Source: Silvimonas sp. JCM 19000 (GTDB lineage: Bacteria > Pseudomonadota > Gammaproteobacteria > Burkholderiales > Chitinibacteraceae). From it: a stretch of DNA of 23,078 bases. Made by a program: the position numbers and the translations under genes. The notes below the pieces were generated by a model, which saw only the letters and a list, made by a program, of their open reading frames with translations, was not told the DNA's origin and searched no databases. The stretch lies in contig BBFD01000024.1 of the NCBI GenBank assembly GCA_001313065.1, positions 1 to 23,078 of the forward strand, read 5' to 3'. Position 1 is the first letter of the stretch. Each line of letters begins with the position of its first letter. Below, piece by piece: positions 1-9,501 of this stretch.

Positions 1-399
1 CACCCCGGCCCCGACCCCCGCGCCGACGCCCGCACCGGTCAAACCGGCACCTGCGTTTGAGCTGGAACAGGCTGAAGTGGCGAATGCAGTGGATGTCTGG
101 CCCATGCCTGGGCCAGCCGTGATGTCACTGGCTATCTGGCGGCTTATGCGCGCAACTTCAAAACGCCCAAGGGCGAGAAGTTTGCCGATTGGGCACGCGA
201 ACGGCGCGATCGCATCACTGGCCCCAAATCGATCGACGTCAAAGTGAATGATCTGAAGATTGAGTTCACTGAGAACGGCACAGCTAAGGTAAAATTCCGC
301 CAGAGTTACAAGTCTGACCGGTTGAGCTCGACGACCGGCAAGACCTTGATCCTGGAAAAGACCGGCAACCGCTGGTTAATCGTCGAAGAGCGGACCTGA
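1..399 (+). CDS. C-terminal part of a secreted/periplasmic protein with an NTF2/Cds6-like domain (5' truncated)
   Basis: The gene enters from the left edge and ends at TGA 397-399. It opens with a Thr-Pro-Ala linker (TPAPTPAPTPAPVKPAPAF), followed by a domain of about 110 residues that reads NAVDVWAHAWASRDVTGYL and ends GNRWLIVEERT. That pattern of Trp-rich helix, ARNF and a final strand with RWLIVEE resembles the NTF2-like (Cds6-type) domain found at the end of some L,D-transpeptidases. The next gene carries a similar domain. One G appears to be missing near 99-101 (TGG CCC should be TGG GCC CAT), which breaks the frame. The start and N-terminal part lie outside the window, so the overall protein type is unknown; a cell-envelope role is inferred from the linker and the neighbour. 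Confidence 0.6.
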
Positions 400-412
400 G
401 TTTTTTACCTGA

Positions 413-1687
413 ATGACGCGTACCCTTCACTGGGGGAAACTGGCTGTGAGTCTGCTGGCGTTGCTGTTATTGGCACCGTCAGCACAACCACGTATGTCGG
501 TTACTCCCTTGTACCAACTACACCCTCTGCTTGATCCGGTCGGTAAAGCCACCGATGGATCACCCGAGCGCATGATCGTCGCCGCCATCGACGCCATCCG
601 CGCGGGGCGCATGAGCGACGCGCGCGCCACCGTCGACGCGCTGCTGACCAAAGAACCCAACTATCGCCTGGCCTGGTTGCTATCGGCTGATCTTTACGCC
701 ATGCGCAGCATTCCACTCGACAATATCGGTGGCGGCGTGGCGCATGCCCCACCAGACCGGCTGGATGATCTGCGGCGCGAAGCATTGGCGCGACTGAAAC
801 GTCAGGACAACCCGCCGCCCGCCACACAAGTGCCGGCCGAAGTGCTGGCGTTCTCCAGAAACCAGAAATACGCCATCGTGGTCGACGCCGCGGCGTCACG
901 GCTGTTCCTGTTTGAGAACAACAACGGCGTACCGCGTTATGTTTCGGACAGCTACGTCACCGTCGGCAAGCTGGGCACCGAAAAGCTACGCGAAGGCGAT
1001 CAGCGCACACCGCTCGGTGTCTACTTTGTCTACAACCACATGACCCGGCCGCAACTGGACAAGACCTTTGGCGCGCAAGCGGATCTGTATGGCGTCGGCG
1101 CCTGGCCTATTTCGTATCCCAACGAAATGGACCGGCGTGAAGGCCGCACTGGCCATGGCATCTGGTTGCACGGCAGCCCGTCCGATACCTATGCCCGGCC
1201 GCCGCAAGCGTCCAATGGCTGTGTGGTGCTGACCAACCCGGATATGCTGCAACTGGCCGACCATCTGCAAATCGGCGCCACGCCGGTGGTGATCGTGCCG
1301 CAAATGCACTGGTTGTCGCCGCAGCAATGGCAACAGCGCCGCCAGCAAATGCAAGCGCTGGTGGAGAACTGGCGCAATGCCTGGCAAAAGCTGGACACGC
1401 AAGCCTATCTCAACCAGTACAGCCACGATTTCACCAGCGACAGCGGCCAGAATTTAACGCGTTGGGCACAGCAGAAATCGTCGGTCAATGTCAGCAAGCA
1501 ATGGGCCAAAGTGGACTTGAGCGATATGAGCCTGTTTGTCGGCGGCAAAGATGACACGCTGGTGGCCACGTTCGATCAGGACTATCGCAGCAACAATCTG
1601 GAAAACCGGATGCGCAAGCGGCTGTACTGGCGCAACGACGGCGGCAATTACAAGATTGTGTGGGAAGGCGCAGCCAGCAACGGCTAA
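413..1687 (+). CDS. L,D-transpeptidase (YkuD family) with C-terminal NTF2/Cds6-like domain
   Basis: This intact 424-residue protein starts with a signal-peptide-like stretch (residues 1-26, hydrophobic core VSLLALLLLAP). A helical region at about 51-100 looks TPR-like. The YkuD catalytic domain spans about 150-296. It contains HG (253-254) and SNGC (267-270), the usual H-x-G...S-x-G-C signature with Cys270 as the expected nucleophile. Enzymes of this family form 3-3 cross-links in peptidoglycan or attach lipoproteins to it in the periplasm. Residues 313-420 form an NTF2-like domain (ALVENWRNAWQKLD to YKIVWEG). The start lies 13 bp after the preceding stop, so the two genes are probably one operon. 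There is no strong ribosome binding site, which would fit translational coupling. The exact substrate cannot be told from sequence. Confidence 0.88.
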   Translation: MTRTLHWGKLAVSLLALLLLAPSAQPRMSVTPLYQLHPLLDPVGKATDGSPERMIVAAIDAIRAGRMSDARATVDALLTKEPNYRLAWLLSADLYAMRSIPLDNIGGGVAHAPPDRLDDLRREALARLKRQDNPPPATQVPAEVLAFSRNQKYAIVVDAAASRLFLFENNNGVPRYVSDSYVTVGKLGTEKLREGDQRTPLGVYFVYNHMTRPQLDKTFGAQADLYGVGAWPISYPNEMDRREGRTGHGIWLHGSPSDTYARPPQASNGCVVLTNPDMLQLADHLQIGATPVVIVPQMHWLSPQQWQQRRQQMQALVENWRNAWQKLDTQAYLNQYSHDFTSDSGQNLTRWAQQKSSVNVSKQWAKVDLSDMSLFVGGKDDTLVATFDQDYRSNNLENRMRKRLYWRNDGGNYKIVWEGAASNG

Positions 1688-1719
1688 GCTGTTTGCAGGC
1701 TTTTGACTCGCATAAATAC

Positions 1720-1750
1720 AAATGGCCCGCATCATGATTGCGGGCCATTT
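1720..1750. terminator. Bidirectional hairpin terminator between convergent genes
   Basis: AAATGGCCCGCA (1720-1731) pairs perfectly with TGCGGGCCATTT (1739-1750) across a 7-base loop. A-rich and T-rich flanks lie on both sides. It sits between the converging L,D-transpeptidase (+) and SDR (-) genes and can serve both. Confidence 0.8.
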
Positions 1751-1773
1751 CTCATTCTCTATCGCGATGGTGC

Positions 1774-2514
1774 TTACAGTGTCAGACCACCGGTGACTTC
1801 AATCGCCGCACCGCTGATATAGCTGGCTTCATCGCTGGCCAGAAAGGCGTACACATTGGCGATTTCTTCCGGCTGCGCCATCCGCCGCAAGGGCACCCGT
1901 TCTTCCATGCCCTGAATAACCTTGTCCGGCATATCCTTCAGGATAGGGGTGGCAACAAAACCGGGGCAAACGGCATTGGCGCGTATGCCCTTCTTGCCCA
2001 GTTCACGCGCCCAGGTCTTGACCATGCCTATCACCCCGAATTTGGCGGCGGCGTAATTGGTCTGGCCAAAATTGCCGTACAAACCCACCACCGACGAAGC
2101 ATTCAGAATCACGCCAGACTGCTGCTCGATCATGATGTCGACCACGGCACGCGTACAGTTGTAAACGCCCTTCAAATTGATATCGATCACGCGATCAAAC
2201 TGGTCTTCCGTCATCTTGCTTAATTGGGCGTCAGCGACGATGCCAGCGTTATTGACCAGAATATCGACTCGGCCAAACTGCTGCTGCGTGCCTGCCACCA
2301 TGGCGGCAATCTGCGCCTTGTTGGTGACGTCGACTTCAAAGCCCAAGGCATCTCCGCCCTGCGCGATCAGCTCGGACACCACCGCATCGACCCCGGCGCG
2401 ATTGACGTCGCAAACCACCACGCGTGCGCCCTCGGCCACAAATTTGCGTGCGGTTGCATGGCCAATGCCACTGGCGGCGCCGGTAATGATGGCGACCTTG
2501 TTCTTGAGTTTCAT
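1774..2514 (-). CDS. SDR-family beta-ketoacyl reductase (FabG/PhaB type)
   Basis: The protein has 246 residues, the usual length for FabG (3-oxoacyl-ACP reductase) and PhaB (acetoacetyl-CoA reductase). It has the nucleotide-binding motif TGAASGIG (11-18), NNAG (88-91), and the catalytic set N113, S141, Y154 and K158 in the [17 protein letters not shown] block. It ends in VTGGLTL. FabG reduces 3-oxoacyl-ACP in fatty-acid elongation; PhaB makes (R)-3-hydroxybutyryl-CoA for polyhydroxybutyrate. Sequence alone does not separate them here, and no other fab or pha gene is in the window. A stand-alone gene suggests an accessory reductase rather than the main fabG. The start at 2514 ([12 protein letters not shown]) was chosen over an upstream ATG because AGGAG precedes it at a suitable distance and family members begin there. 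Confidence 0.87.
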   Translation of the reverse strand: MKLKNKVAIITGAASGIGHATARKFVAEGARVVVCDVNRAGVDAVVSELIAQGGDALGFEVDVTNKAQIAAMVAGTQQQFGRVDILVNNAGIVADAQLSKMTEDQFDRVIDINLKGVYNCTRAVVDIMIEQQSGVILNASSVVGLYGNFGQTNYAAAKFGVIGMVKTWARELGKKGIRANAVCPGFVATPILKDMPDKVIQGMEERVPLRRMAQPEEIANVYAFLASDEASYISGAAIEVTGGLTL

Positions 2515-2673
2515 AGGGATAAGACTCCTGACGCGGGAAACGCCAGCCGCCCAGGTGGCGACTGGCTGCGTGGCTGCGTCAATGCAGCGCAATGCTGGTG
2601 TTCAGCATAGCGTGCATTGTGCGTCGCAACAACGCGGCGTCAGGGTTAGACAGGCTGGAGCGGCACGCCTGGA

Positions 2674-2991
2674 TCAGGCGGCGTCGGCGCCCGGCTGGTT
2701 ATACTGTTCGACCAGCGTACGACAGTCCACCACGCGCAAGTCATTGTCGCGGGCAAATGCCATGATGAATTCGAACACGCGCGGATCGAGCTTTTCGAGC
2801 TGTTTGTCCACCGCCACGCAGCGCACATTGTCCAGAAACATGGGGCGGACATAAGGTGCGTAAGACAGTTTCTGATCGAAACCAAACGTGGAAAGAATGC
2901 CGGACAAACGCTCTGCCCAATCGCTCGGCCGGAACTGACGGCCGTCGCTGGTGATCCCCTGGATTACGATTTCATACGGATTACAGATCAT
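2674..2991 (-). CDS. DUF3579 family protein
   Basis: This intact 105-residue protein begins MICNPYEIVIQGITSDGRQF and includes RPSDWAERLSG and the central block YAPYVRPMFLDNVRCVAVD. I recognise it as a DUF3579 member, a small soluble family of betaproteobacteria and relatives with no established biochemical role. It is transcribed divergently from argF, with 257 bp between the two starts. There is no signal peptide or membrane segment. A promoter -10 box lies 39 bp upstream. Because the SDR gene follows 159 bp downstream on the same strand, the two could be cotranscribed, though the gap is large. No function is proposed. Confidence 0.8.
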   Translation of the reverse strand: MICNPYEIVIQGITSDGRQFRPSDWAERLSGILSTFGFDQKLSYAPYVRPMFLDNVRCVAVDKQLEKLDPRVFEFIMAFARDNDLRVVDCRTLVEQYNQPGADAA

Positions 2992-3029
2992 GGGAGTCGG
3001 GAGCAGTAGTGGTACACGTTTAAAACGCG

Positions 3030-3035
3030 ATTATA
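3030..3035 (-). promoter_or_regulatory. Candidate -10 box for the DUF3579 gene
   Basis: On the minus strand the sequence reads TATAAT, a perfect sigma-70 -10 box, 39 bp before the DUF3579 ATG. I see no good -35 hexamer at 16-18 bp. Just upstream is the palindrome GCACGTGC (3041-3048), which might be an operator. The call rests on the -10 alone. Confidence 0.45.
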
Positions 3036-3248
3036 GCCGAGCACGTGCTGCAGCGCATGAATTTGTCGCAAAACAAAGTACTCAACGCGCAATTGTGGCA
3101 TACCCCTGGTCGGCAAGGATCCGCACCGCCCATGCCTCAAACTTGAACAAAATCAACGTTCGGGCTTGCCAGCTGTCGGCTCGGCAACCAATAATGGTCC
3201 CTTTTTTTTCACCTCCGTTGCTGCGACTGCCGTAGCAAAGCGTGCCCT

Positions 3249-4797
<1,549 letters not shown>

Positions 4798-4799
4798 TG

Positions 4800-4826
4800 T
4801 TGTCTGCCGTTCAGTCGCGTTAAAAT
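4800..4826 (+). promoter_or_regulatory. Candidate argG promoter
   Basis: TTGTCT (4800-4805) and TAAAAT (4821-4826) are separated by 15 bp, about 57 bp before the argG ATG. Both hexamers resemble sigma-70 boxes, but the spacing is short. argG could also be read from the argF promoter. No clear arginine-repressor box was found. Confidence 0.35.
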
Positions 4827-4883
4827 GCCCGGTCGTGATCCGGTTTATCAAATCGACACAACCTTGCCTCATCGGGGATACCC

Positions 4884-6104
4884 ATGTCTGACGTAAAGAA
4901 AGTGGTGCTGGCTTATTCCGGCGGTCTTGATACCTCGGTCATTCTTAAATGGCTGCAAGACACCTACCAATGTGAAGTGGTGACGTTTACCGCCGACCTC
5001 GGTCAGGGCGAAGAGCTGGAACCCGCACGACAAAAAAAGCCATTCAATTTGGCATCAAACCCGAACACATCTTTATCGACGACCTGCGTGAAGAGTTCAC
5101 GCGCGATTTCGTCTTCCCGATGTTCCGCGCCAACGCGCTGTACGAAGGCGAATATCTGCTGGGCACGTCGATTGCCCGCCCGCTGATCGCCAAACGTCAG
5201 ATCGAAATCGCCAACGCCACCGACGCTGATGCCGTCAGCCATGGCGCCACGGGCAAGGGCAACGATCAGGTGCGTTTTGAAATGGGCTATTACGCGCTCA
5301 AGCCAGGCGTCAAAGTCATCGCCCCGTGGCGCGAATGGGATCTGCTCAGCCGTGAAAAAAACTGCTGGCCTATGCCGAAGCCAACAAGATTCCGGTGGAT
5401 ATGAAGCACAAGAACGGTGGCGCGCCCTACTCCATGGACGCCAACCTGCTGCATATCTCGTTTGAAGGTCGCCATCTGGAAGACCCGAAAGCCGAAGCCG
5501 AAGAAAGCATGTGGCGCTGGACCGTCAGCCCCGAAGCCGCACCGGATGCCGCCGAATACGTCGATCTTGAATTTGCCAAGGGCGATGTCGTGGCCATCAA
5601 CGGCGTGGCGCTGAGCCCGGCGCAAGTGCTGACCAAGCTCAACGAGCTGGGTGGCAAACACGGCATCGGCCGGCTGGACCTGGTGGAAAACCGCTACGTC
5701 GGCATGAAGAGCCGTGGCTGCTACGAAACCCCGGGCGGCACCATCCTGCTGAAGGCGCACCGTGCATCGAATCGATTACGCTCGACCGCGAAGTAGCGCA
5801 TCTTAAGGACGATCTGATGCCGCGTTACGCCAGCCTCGTGTACAACGGCTACTGGTGGAGCCCGGAGCGCAAGGCGCTGCAAGTGCTGATCGACCACACG
5901 CAAGAGCGCGTTAACGGTTGGGTCCGCGTCAAGCTGTACAAGGGTTCGGTTTCGGTGGTTTCGCGTGATTCCAAAGACACGCTGTTCGACCAGACCATCG
6001 CCACGTTTGACGACGATGGCGGCGCCTACAACCAGGCGGATGCGGGTGGCTTTATCAAGCTGAACGCACTGCGTATGCGTATCGCGGCGCGTAAGGGCCG
6101 CTAA
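4884..6104 (+). CDS. argG: Argininosuccinate synthase (frame broken by three indels)
   Basis: ArgG joins citrulline and aspartate using ATP, the step after ArgF. The protein opens [20 protein letters not shown], with the ATP pyrophosphatase loop YSGGLDTS at 11-18. Other recognisable segments are [47 protein letters not shown] and [10 protein letters not shown]. Corrected length is about 405 residues, normal for the long-lived type I enzyme of proteobacteria. The frame breaks at A runs 5032-5038 and 5355-5361 (7 A each, 5 expected), and by loss of one C near 5765 ([12 protein letters not shown] expected). All other sequence is well conserved, so these look like errors. A GGGGAT ribosome binding site lies just before the ATG. 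Confidence 0.93.
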
Positions 6105-6154
6105 GCCAGGTCTCCTGCGCTTTCTGATATTTGAGTAATCCGCGCAAGCGGGCC

Positions 6155-6187
6155 CGCCAGGGCAAGGTGACTGACCTTGCCCTGGCG
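6155..6187 (+). terminator. Strong hairpin after argG
   Basis: CGCCAGGGCAAGGT (6155-6168) pairs with ACCTTGCCCTGGCG (6174-6187) over a 5-base loop. It starts 50 bp after the argG stop and ends 21 bp before the next ATG. No T run follows, so it may be an attenuator or processing stem rather than a complete intrinsic terminator. Confidence 0.6.
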
Positions 6188-6208
6188 TCACATCAAGACG
6201 ATCGTGCC

Positions 6209-6439
6209 ATGAATATTGTTGATGAATTTCTGCACATGCCCGAAGACACCTTCGATACCTTGTCGGTGTCGATTCTGGTTACCGGGCTGATTATTTATAT
6301 GGGCTTTATCATTTACCGCATGGCCAAGGATTCCAAAGCCGGCAAATTTGGCACGATCATTCTGTTTTTTCGTACTGGGCTTTGGCATGTTGGGTTTTAT
6401 CATCAAGACCATCCTGACCGAAGTACTACAAAAAAATAA
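6209..6439 (+). CDS. DUF2788 small membrane protein (frame broken at a T run)
   Basis: The start [20 protein letters not shown] is followed by a membrane helix ([20 protein letters not shown]), a short polar loop (DSKAGKFG) and a second helix ([20 protein letters not shown]). It ends near TEVLQK, about 75 residues in all. This two-helix pattern with the GKFGT loop matches DUF2788, a family of unknown function in beta- and gammaproteobacteria. The T run 6365-6370 has 6 T where 5 are expected, which shifts the frame. The A run 6430-6436 has 7 where 5 would give the stop right after LQK. The argG hairpin precedes it, so it may have its own promoter. No function is proposed. Confidence 0.72.
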   Translation: MNIVDEFLHMPEDTFDTLSVSILVTGLIIYMGFIIYRMAKDSKAGKFGTIILFFRTGLWHVGFYHQDHPDRSTTKK

Positions 6440-6457
6440 CCTGTCGAGATCTCTCTC

Positions 6458-6771
6458 ATGAGCCAGCAATTCGATCAAGTTCGGTACTGAAGCAAGCTAA
6501 CGTTTATTTCGACGGCAAATGCGTATCGCACACCGTCATCCTGCAAGATCGCACCCGCAAAAGCGTGGGCGTGATTCTGCCGTCGGCGCTGGTATTCAAT
6601 ACCGGCGCCCCGGAAATCATGGAAATCGTTGCCGGCAAATGTTCGGTCAAGCTCAAAGGCGAAACCGAAGCGCGCGTGTATGGCGCGGGCGAATCATTTA
6701 ACGTGCCGGGCGATTCCAGCTTTGATATCGAAACCCTGGAAACACTGCATTACGTCTGCCATTTCGGCTGA
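6458..6771 (+). CDS. ppnP: Pyrimidine/purine nucleoside phosphorylase, PpnP (DUF1255) family (frameshifted)
   Basis: PpnP enzymes are small cupin-fold phosphorylases that split many nucleosides into base and ribose-1-phosphate. The sequence reads MSQQFDQV, then [37 protein letters not shown] and [14 protein letters not shown], ending LHYVCHFG. This gives about 104 residues and a single beta-barrel domain, a little longer than the 94-residue E. coli protein. One T seems lost at 6480-6481 (GTT TCG expected), so the ATG at 6458 is out of frame with the body. The gene starts 18 bp after the DUF2788 stop and ends in a hairpin terminator. Confidence 0.85.
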
Positions 6772-6793
6772 TCTGCAGCAGCGCCGTATCATG

Positions 6794-6827
6794 ACAACCG
6801 CTGGTTCGCCCAGCGGTTGTTTGCTTT
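6794..6827 (+). terminator. Intrinsic terminator after ppnP
   Basis: ACAACCGCTGG (6794-6804) pairs perfectly with CCAGCGGTTGT (6810-6820) over a 5-base loop, followed by the T-rich TTGCTTT. It separates ppnP from yajQ. Confidence 0.82.
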
Positions 6828-6876
6828 AATCCAGCGATCAGTGATCGTTGTTTTTTTAATCTTCAAGGAGCCCGTT

Positions 6877-7365
6877 ATGCCTTCGTTTGACATCGTGTCG
6901 GAAGTCAATGACGTCGAAGTGCGCAATGCGCTGGAACAAACCAATAAAGAAGTCGGCAATCGCTTTGACTTTAAAGGCTCGGATGCGCGGGTTGAGCATG
7001 CCGAAAAAAGTACTGACGCTGTTTGCCGATAATGATTTTCAGCTGGAACAGGTCAAAGAAGTGTTGACCGGCAAATTGTCCAAGCGCGGCGTGGATATTC
7101 GTTGCCTGGATGAAGGCAATATTGAAAAAAGTAAGCGGCAACAAGGTCAAGCAAGCGATTACGGTGCGCACCGGCATTAATGGTGACGAAGCCAAAAAAG
7201 ATTGTGCGCCTGATCAAGGATTCCAAAATGAAGGTGCAGGCCGCCATCCAGGGCGATGAAGTGCGCGTGACCGGCGCCAAGCGCGATACCTTGCAAGAAG
7301 CCATCGCGCTGATCCGTAAATCGGTCACCGATTACCCGGTACAATTCCAGAATTTTCGCGATTAA
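6877..7365 (+). CDS. yajQ: YajQ family nucleotide-binding protein (three A-run indels)
   Basis: The start [20 protein letters not shown] follows a clear AAGGAG at 6864-6869. Other family blocks are [44 protein letters not shown] and [19 protein letters not shown], ending PVQFQNFRD. The corrected 161 residues match the family length. YajQ proteins have two ferredoxin-like halves, bind nucleotides or RNA, and some relatives bind cyclic di-GMP; which applies here is unknown. Three A runs of 6 (7004-7009, 7125-7130, 7194-7199) each need to be 5. Together they add exactly one codon's worth of bases, so the C-terminal frame agrees with the N-terminal one. Hairpins bracket the gene, so it looks monocistronic. 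Confidence 0.88.
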
Positions 7366-7373
7366 AGCGTGGA

Positions 7374-7399
7374 CTGCGGCTGCCGTCAGTAAGCCGCAG
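7374..7399 (+). terminator. Hairpin terminator after yajQ
   Basis: CTGCGGCT (7374-7381) pairs with AGCCGCAG (7392-7399), with a 10-base loop. The T-rich CGCATTATTTTGACTT follows. It lies 8 bp after the yajQ stop. Confidence 0.65.
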
Positions 7400-7437
7400 C
7401 GCATTATTTTGACTTAAAACAGCGTTTTCCAGAGCGA

Positions 7438-7451
7438 TTGATGCAGATCAA
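7438..7451 (+). promoter_or_regulatory. FNR/Anr-type operator
   Basis: TTGATGCAGATCAA is an exact match to the consensus TTGAT-N4-ATCAA bound by FNR, Anr and Crp-family relatives. It lies 62 bp before the ATG of the DUF3149 gene and after the yajQ hairpin. If it acts as a class II activator site (centre at -41.5), transcription would start near 7486, with GAATAT (7474-7479) as a weak -10. That suggests oxygen-dependent expression of the small membrane protein. Confidence 0.65.
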
Positions 7452-7513
7452 TATTGGCCCGGACCATAGGGCTGAATATGGCGCCAGTTTGTTGGATTAC
7501 TGGAGACATCATC

Positions 7514-7695
7514 ATGGAAAACACCCCTTGGGAAACGCTGTTTACCTCGGATATCGGTCTGCTTAGCCTGTTCACCATCGGATTTATCTGTGTGATGGCC
7601 GTGTATATCTTTATGTTTGTGCGCAAAAAAACGTGCTGAATGCAGAAGCTGAGCAAACGCATCCGACCACTAAAGAAGCAAGCGGCCACCACTAA
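7514..7695 (+). CDS. Small single-pass membrane protein, DUF3149-like (A-run indel near the C-terminus)
   Basis: The protein opens MENTPWETLFTSDIGLLSLF, followed by one membrane helix (FTIGFICVMAVYIFMFV) and a basic cytosolic turn. GGAG at 7502-7505 gives a good ribosome binding site. The short SDIGLLSLFTI segment and single helix match DUF3149 as I remember it; the family has no known function. The A run 7625-7631 has 7 A. As written, the protein stops at 7639 (RKKTC). With 5 A it reads on through NVLNAEAEQTHPTTKEASGHH to TAA at 7693-7695, about 59 residues. Because the other A runs here are too long in the same way, I prefer the longer form. A perfect FNR-type box lies upstream. Confidence 0.65.
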
Positions 7696-7707
7696 GTCGC
7701 CTGCTTG

Positions 7708-7754
7708 CAGGCAATAAAAAAAAGACCGCCCACGCGGTCTTTTTTTATTGCCTG
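7708..7754. terminator. Bidirectional terminator
   Basis: CAGGCAAT, an A run, then GACCGC pairs with GCGGTC, a T run, then ATTGCCTG over a 4-base loop. It is a long, near-perfect palindrome with A and T tracts inside the stem. It serves the DUF3149 gene (+) and the glycosyltransferase gene (-). The A arm (8) is one longer than the T arm (7). Confidence 0.88.
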
Positions 7755-7767
7755 GCATTTCAAACGC

Positions 7768-9391
7768 CTAGCGTTTGATCAGATAAAAGTGCTCATGCCG
7801 TTCACCCGGGCGGGCGCTTCCCACAGCAGCATGGTGCCAGGCTGCGCATCGCCCTGGAGCAGTTGCAGATGGCAATCGCCCACGTCGCGCCGGCGCAGCG
7901 CGATTGATGAGAAATAATCCACCGACGCCGCCATCGAATCCGACACCAGCGAGCCATCAACGCACCCCGCCGGTTGCCGCGCCACTTCTGCGGCCAGAGT
8001 GCGCACTACCGGGCGATAACTCTTGGAGGCATCCAGCCACGGCTGCCACAGTCCCATCAGCGCGCCCCACAGCAAAGTGACACCAACGGCCCAATTAGTG
8101 ACCGCCAGGCGACCCAAGGGCGTTTACGCAGCAGTATCAGGCACCACGCAATCGAGATCAGCACGGTAAACACGGTGCCGAGCCCGCCGATATGGGGATG
8201 CCATGCCGGACTGGCTTGCGCCAGCGATCTGGCCCAGCTGCCTGGCATGCCGGTTTGCACCACCAGCCACGCCGCCCACAGCAGCAAGGTGCCGAGGCCA
8301 AAGGTCATGATGCCAAACCAGTTGAGCGCTGCGGCCGCGCCACGCTGCAAACGATCAATCCCCCCGATGGACAGCACCGACAGCACCGGCAGGATGATCA
8401 GCAGGGCCGATTCATTGATGGTATCGCCCGCGCCCGCCAACCAGACCGAATTGAGCACGATGATGGTCAACGGCAACACCACTTTGGGCGATTGCCATTG
8501 CGCGCGATTCGACCATGCGCCCCACGCCGCCAACGGCAACACCGGCCAGGCAAACCACAACACAATCGAGAAGAAATAGCCAAAGCTATGGAACATCTGC
8601 CACGCCGCCATGCCACCCAAAGGGCCCAGCGCGTAATAACTGTACCAGGTCTGGAAAGCGGTCGGGCTGAAGTGATACAGGTCGACGGGCCAGATCATAC
8701 CGAGCGGAATCGCCACCACCAGTGCGGTGACCAGTGTGGCGGCGTACCAACCCTTGCGCCACGGCGCCCAGATCAGCAGGGCCAGCGCGGTAAGCACGCT
8801 AAGAATAAACTCACCCCAGGACGCCCCCAGCAGCAAAACCAGCCATGACAGTCCCAGCAACAACCCACCCTGCACCGGTTGGCGCAGCGCCCACGCCAAT
8901 GCGTAAATCTGCCAGGCAAAGCTGACCAGCAACAGCAGATCGGGCGCCAGATGATGGCCCCAGATGATCAAACCAATCGAGCCAATCAGCGCCATCACGC
9001 CCACCCGGCCCTGGCGCCGGCCGTATAGCTCGCGCCCGGCCAGACCCACGCCCCACATCGCCAGCGACATCCACAACCCTGTCACCACGCGCGCGGCATC
9101 GTGGATTTCCATGCCCAGCTTGTGCAGCGGCCATGCCACCAGCGCCGCGGACCAGTAATACAAGGGGCCGTGGATGAGATAGGCGCTATCGCCGTACCAC
9201 GGCAGGGTCCAATGCTGGCCTTGCATAAAATGCTTGATGACTGCGGCGGTCTCAAGCTCGGCAGGCTTCCACGGGTCATGACCAATCAAACCAGGTATCA
9301 GCCACACCAGGCAAAGCAGCAGCAATAGCCACGGTTGTTGGTTGGGGGGAAGCGGCGCTTCACGATCAGCATCGGGTACATAAGTGAGCAT
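7768..9391 (-). CDS. ArnT/GT83-like membrane glycosyltransferase (two single-base losses)
   Basis: After correction this is about 541 residues of many hydrophobic helices. It begins MLTYVPDADREAPLPPNQQP and has a first membrane helix LLLLCLVWLIPGLIGH. Next comes DPWKPAELETAAVIKHF, which resembles the catalytic Asp/Glu loop after helix 1 in ArnT and protein O-mannosyl-transferase relatives. HGPLYYW corresponds to their PPLYYW segment. Such enzymes move a sugar from a polyprenyl phosphate to lipid A or another envelope acceptor on the periplasmic side. Acceptor and sugar are unknown. One C of a CCC(C) run is missing at 8118-8120 and another at 7808-7810. Correcting both gives a family-like end, APGERHEHFYLIKR, with TAG at 7768-7770; uncorrected, the frame stops at 7779. 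The start at 9391 is a choice; an upstream in-frame ATG exists at 9445. Confidence 0.78.
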
Positions 9392-9443
9392 GGCAGCGAT
9401 TTTATCTTTTTTTGAGACGGCGATGCACGGATCGCACAAAGAC

Positions 9444-9477
9444 AAAAAAAGGCAGCCTCATTGAGCTGCCTTTTTTT
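9444..9477. terminator. Intrinsic terminator after rpmE2
   Basis: AAAAAAAGGCAGC (9444-9456) pairs with GCTGCCTTTTTTT (9465-9477) over an 8-base loop. It lies 24 bp beyond the rpmE2 stop on the minus strand and has T tracts in both directions. Confidence 0.88.
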
Positions 9478-9501
9478 GCGATACAGAACAACGGAGAGCA
9501 A

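Noticed and set aside
1738..2610. Plus-strand open frames of 161 and 128 residues
   Set aside because: Both are shadows of the SDR reductase on the other strand and resemble no family.
8243..8260. A second sigma-54-like sequence, TGGCATGCCGGTTTGCA
   Set aside because: It has one base too many between the two elements and lies inside the glycosyltransferase gene on the opposite strand.
9392..9445. An upstream start (ATG at 9445) for the glycosyltransferase
   Set aside because: It adds 18 residues (MSLCDPCIAVSKKDKIAA) without family support before the usual N-terminus and would start near the terminator stem; the ATG at 9391 is preferred, though not proven.
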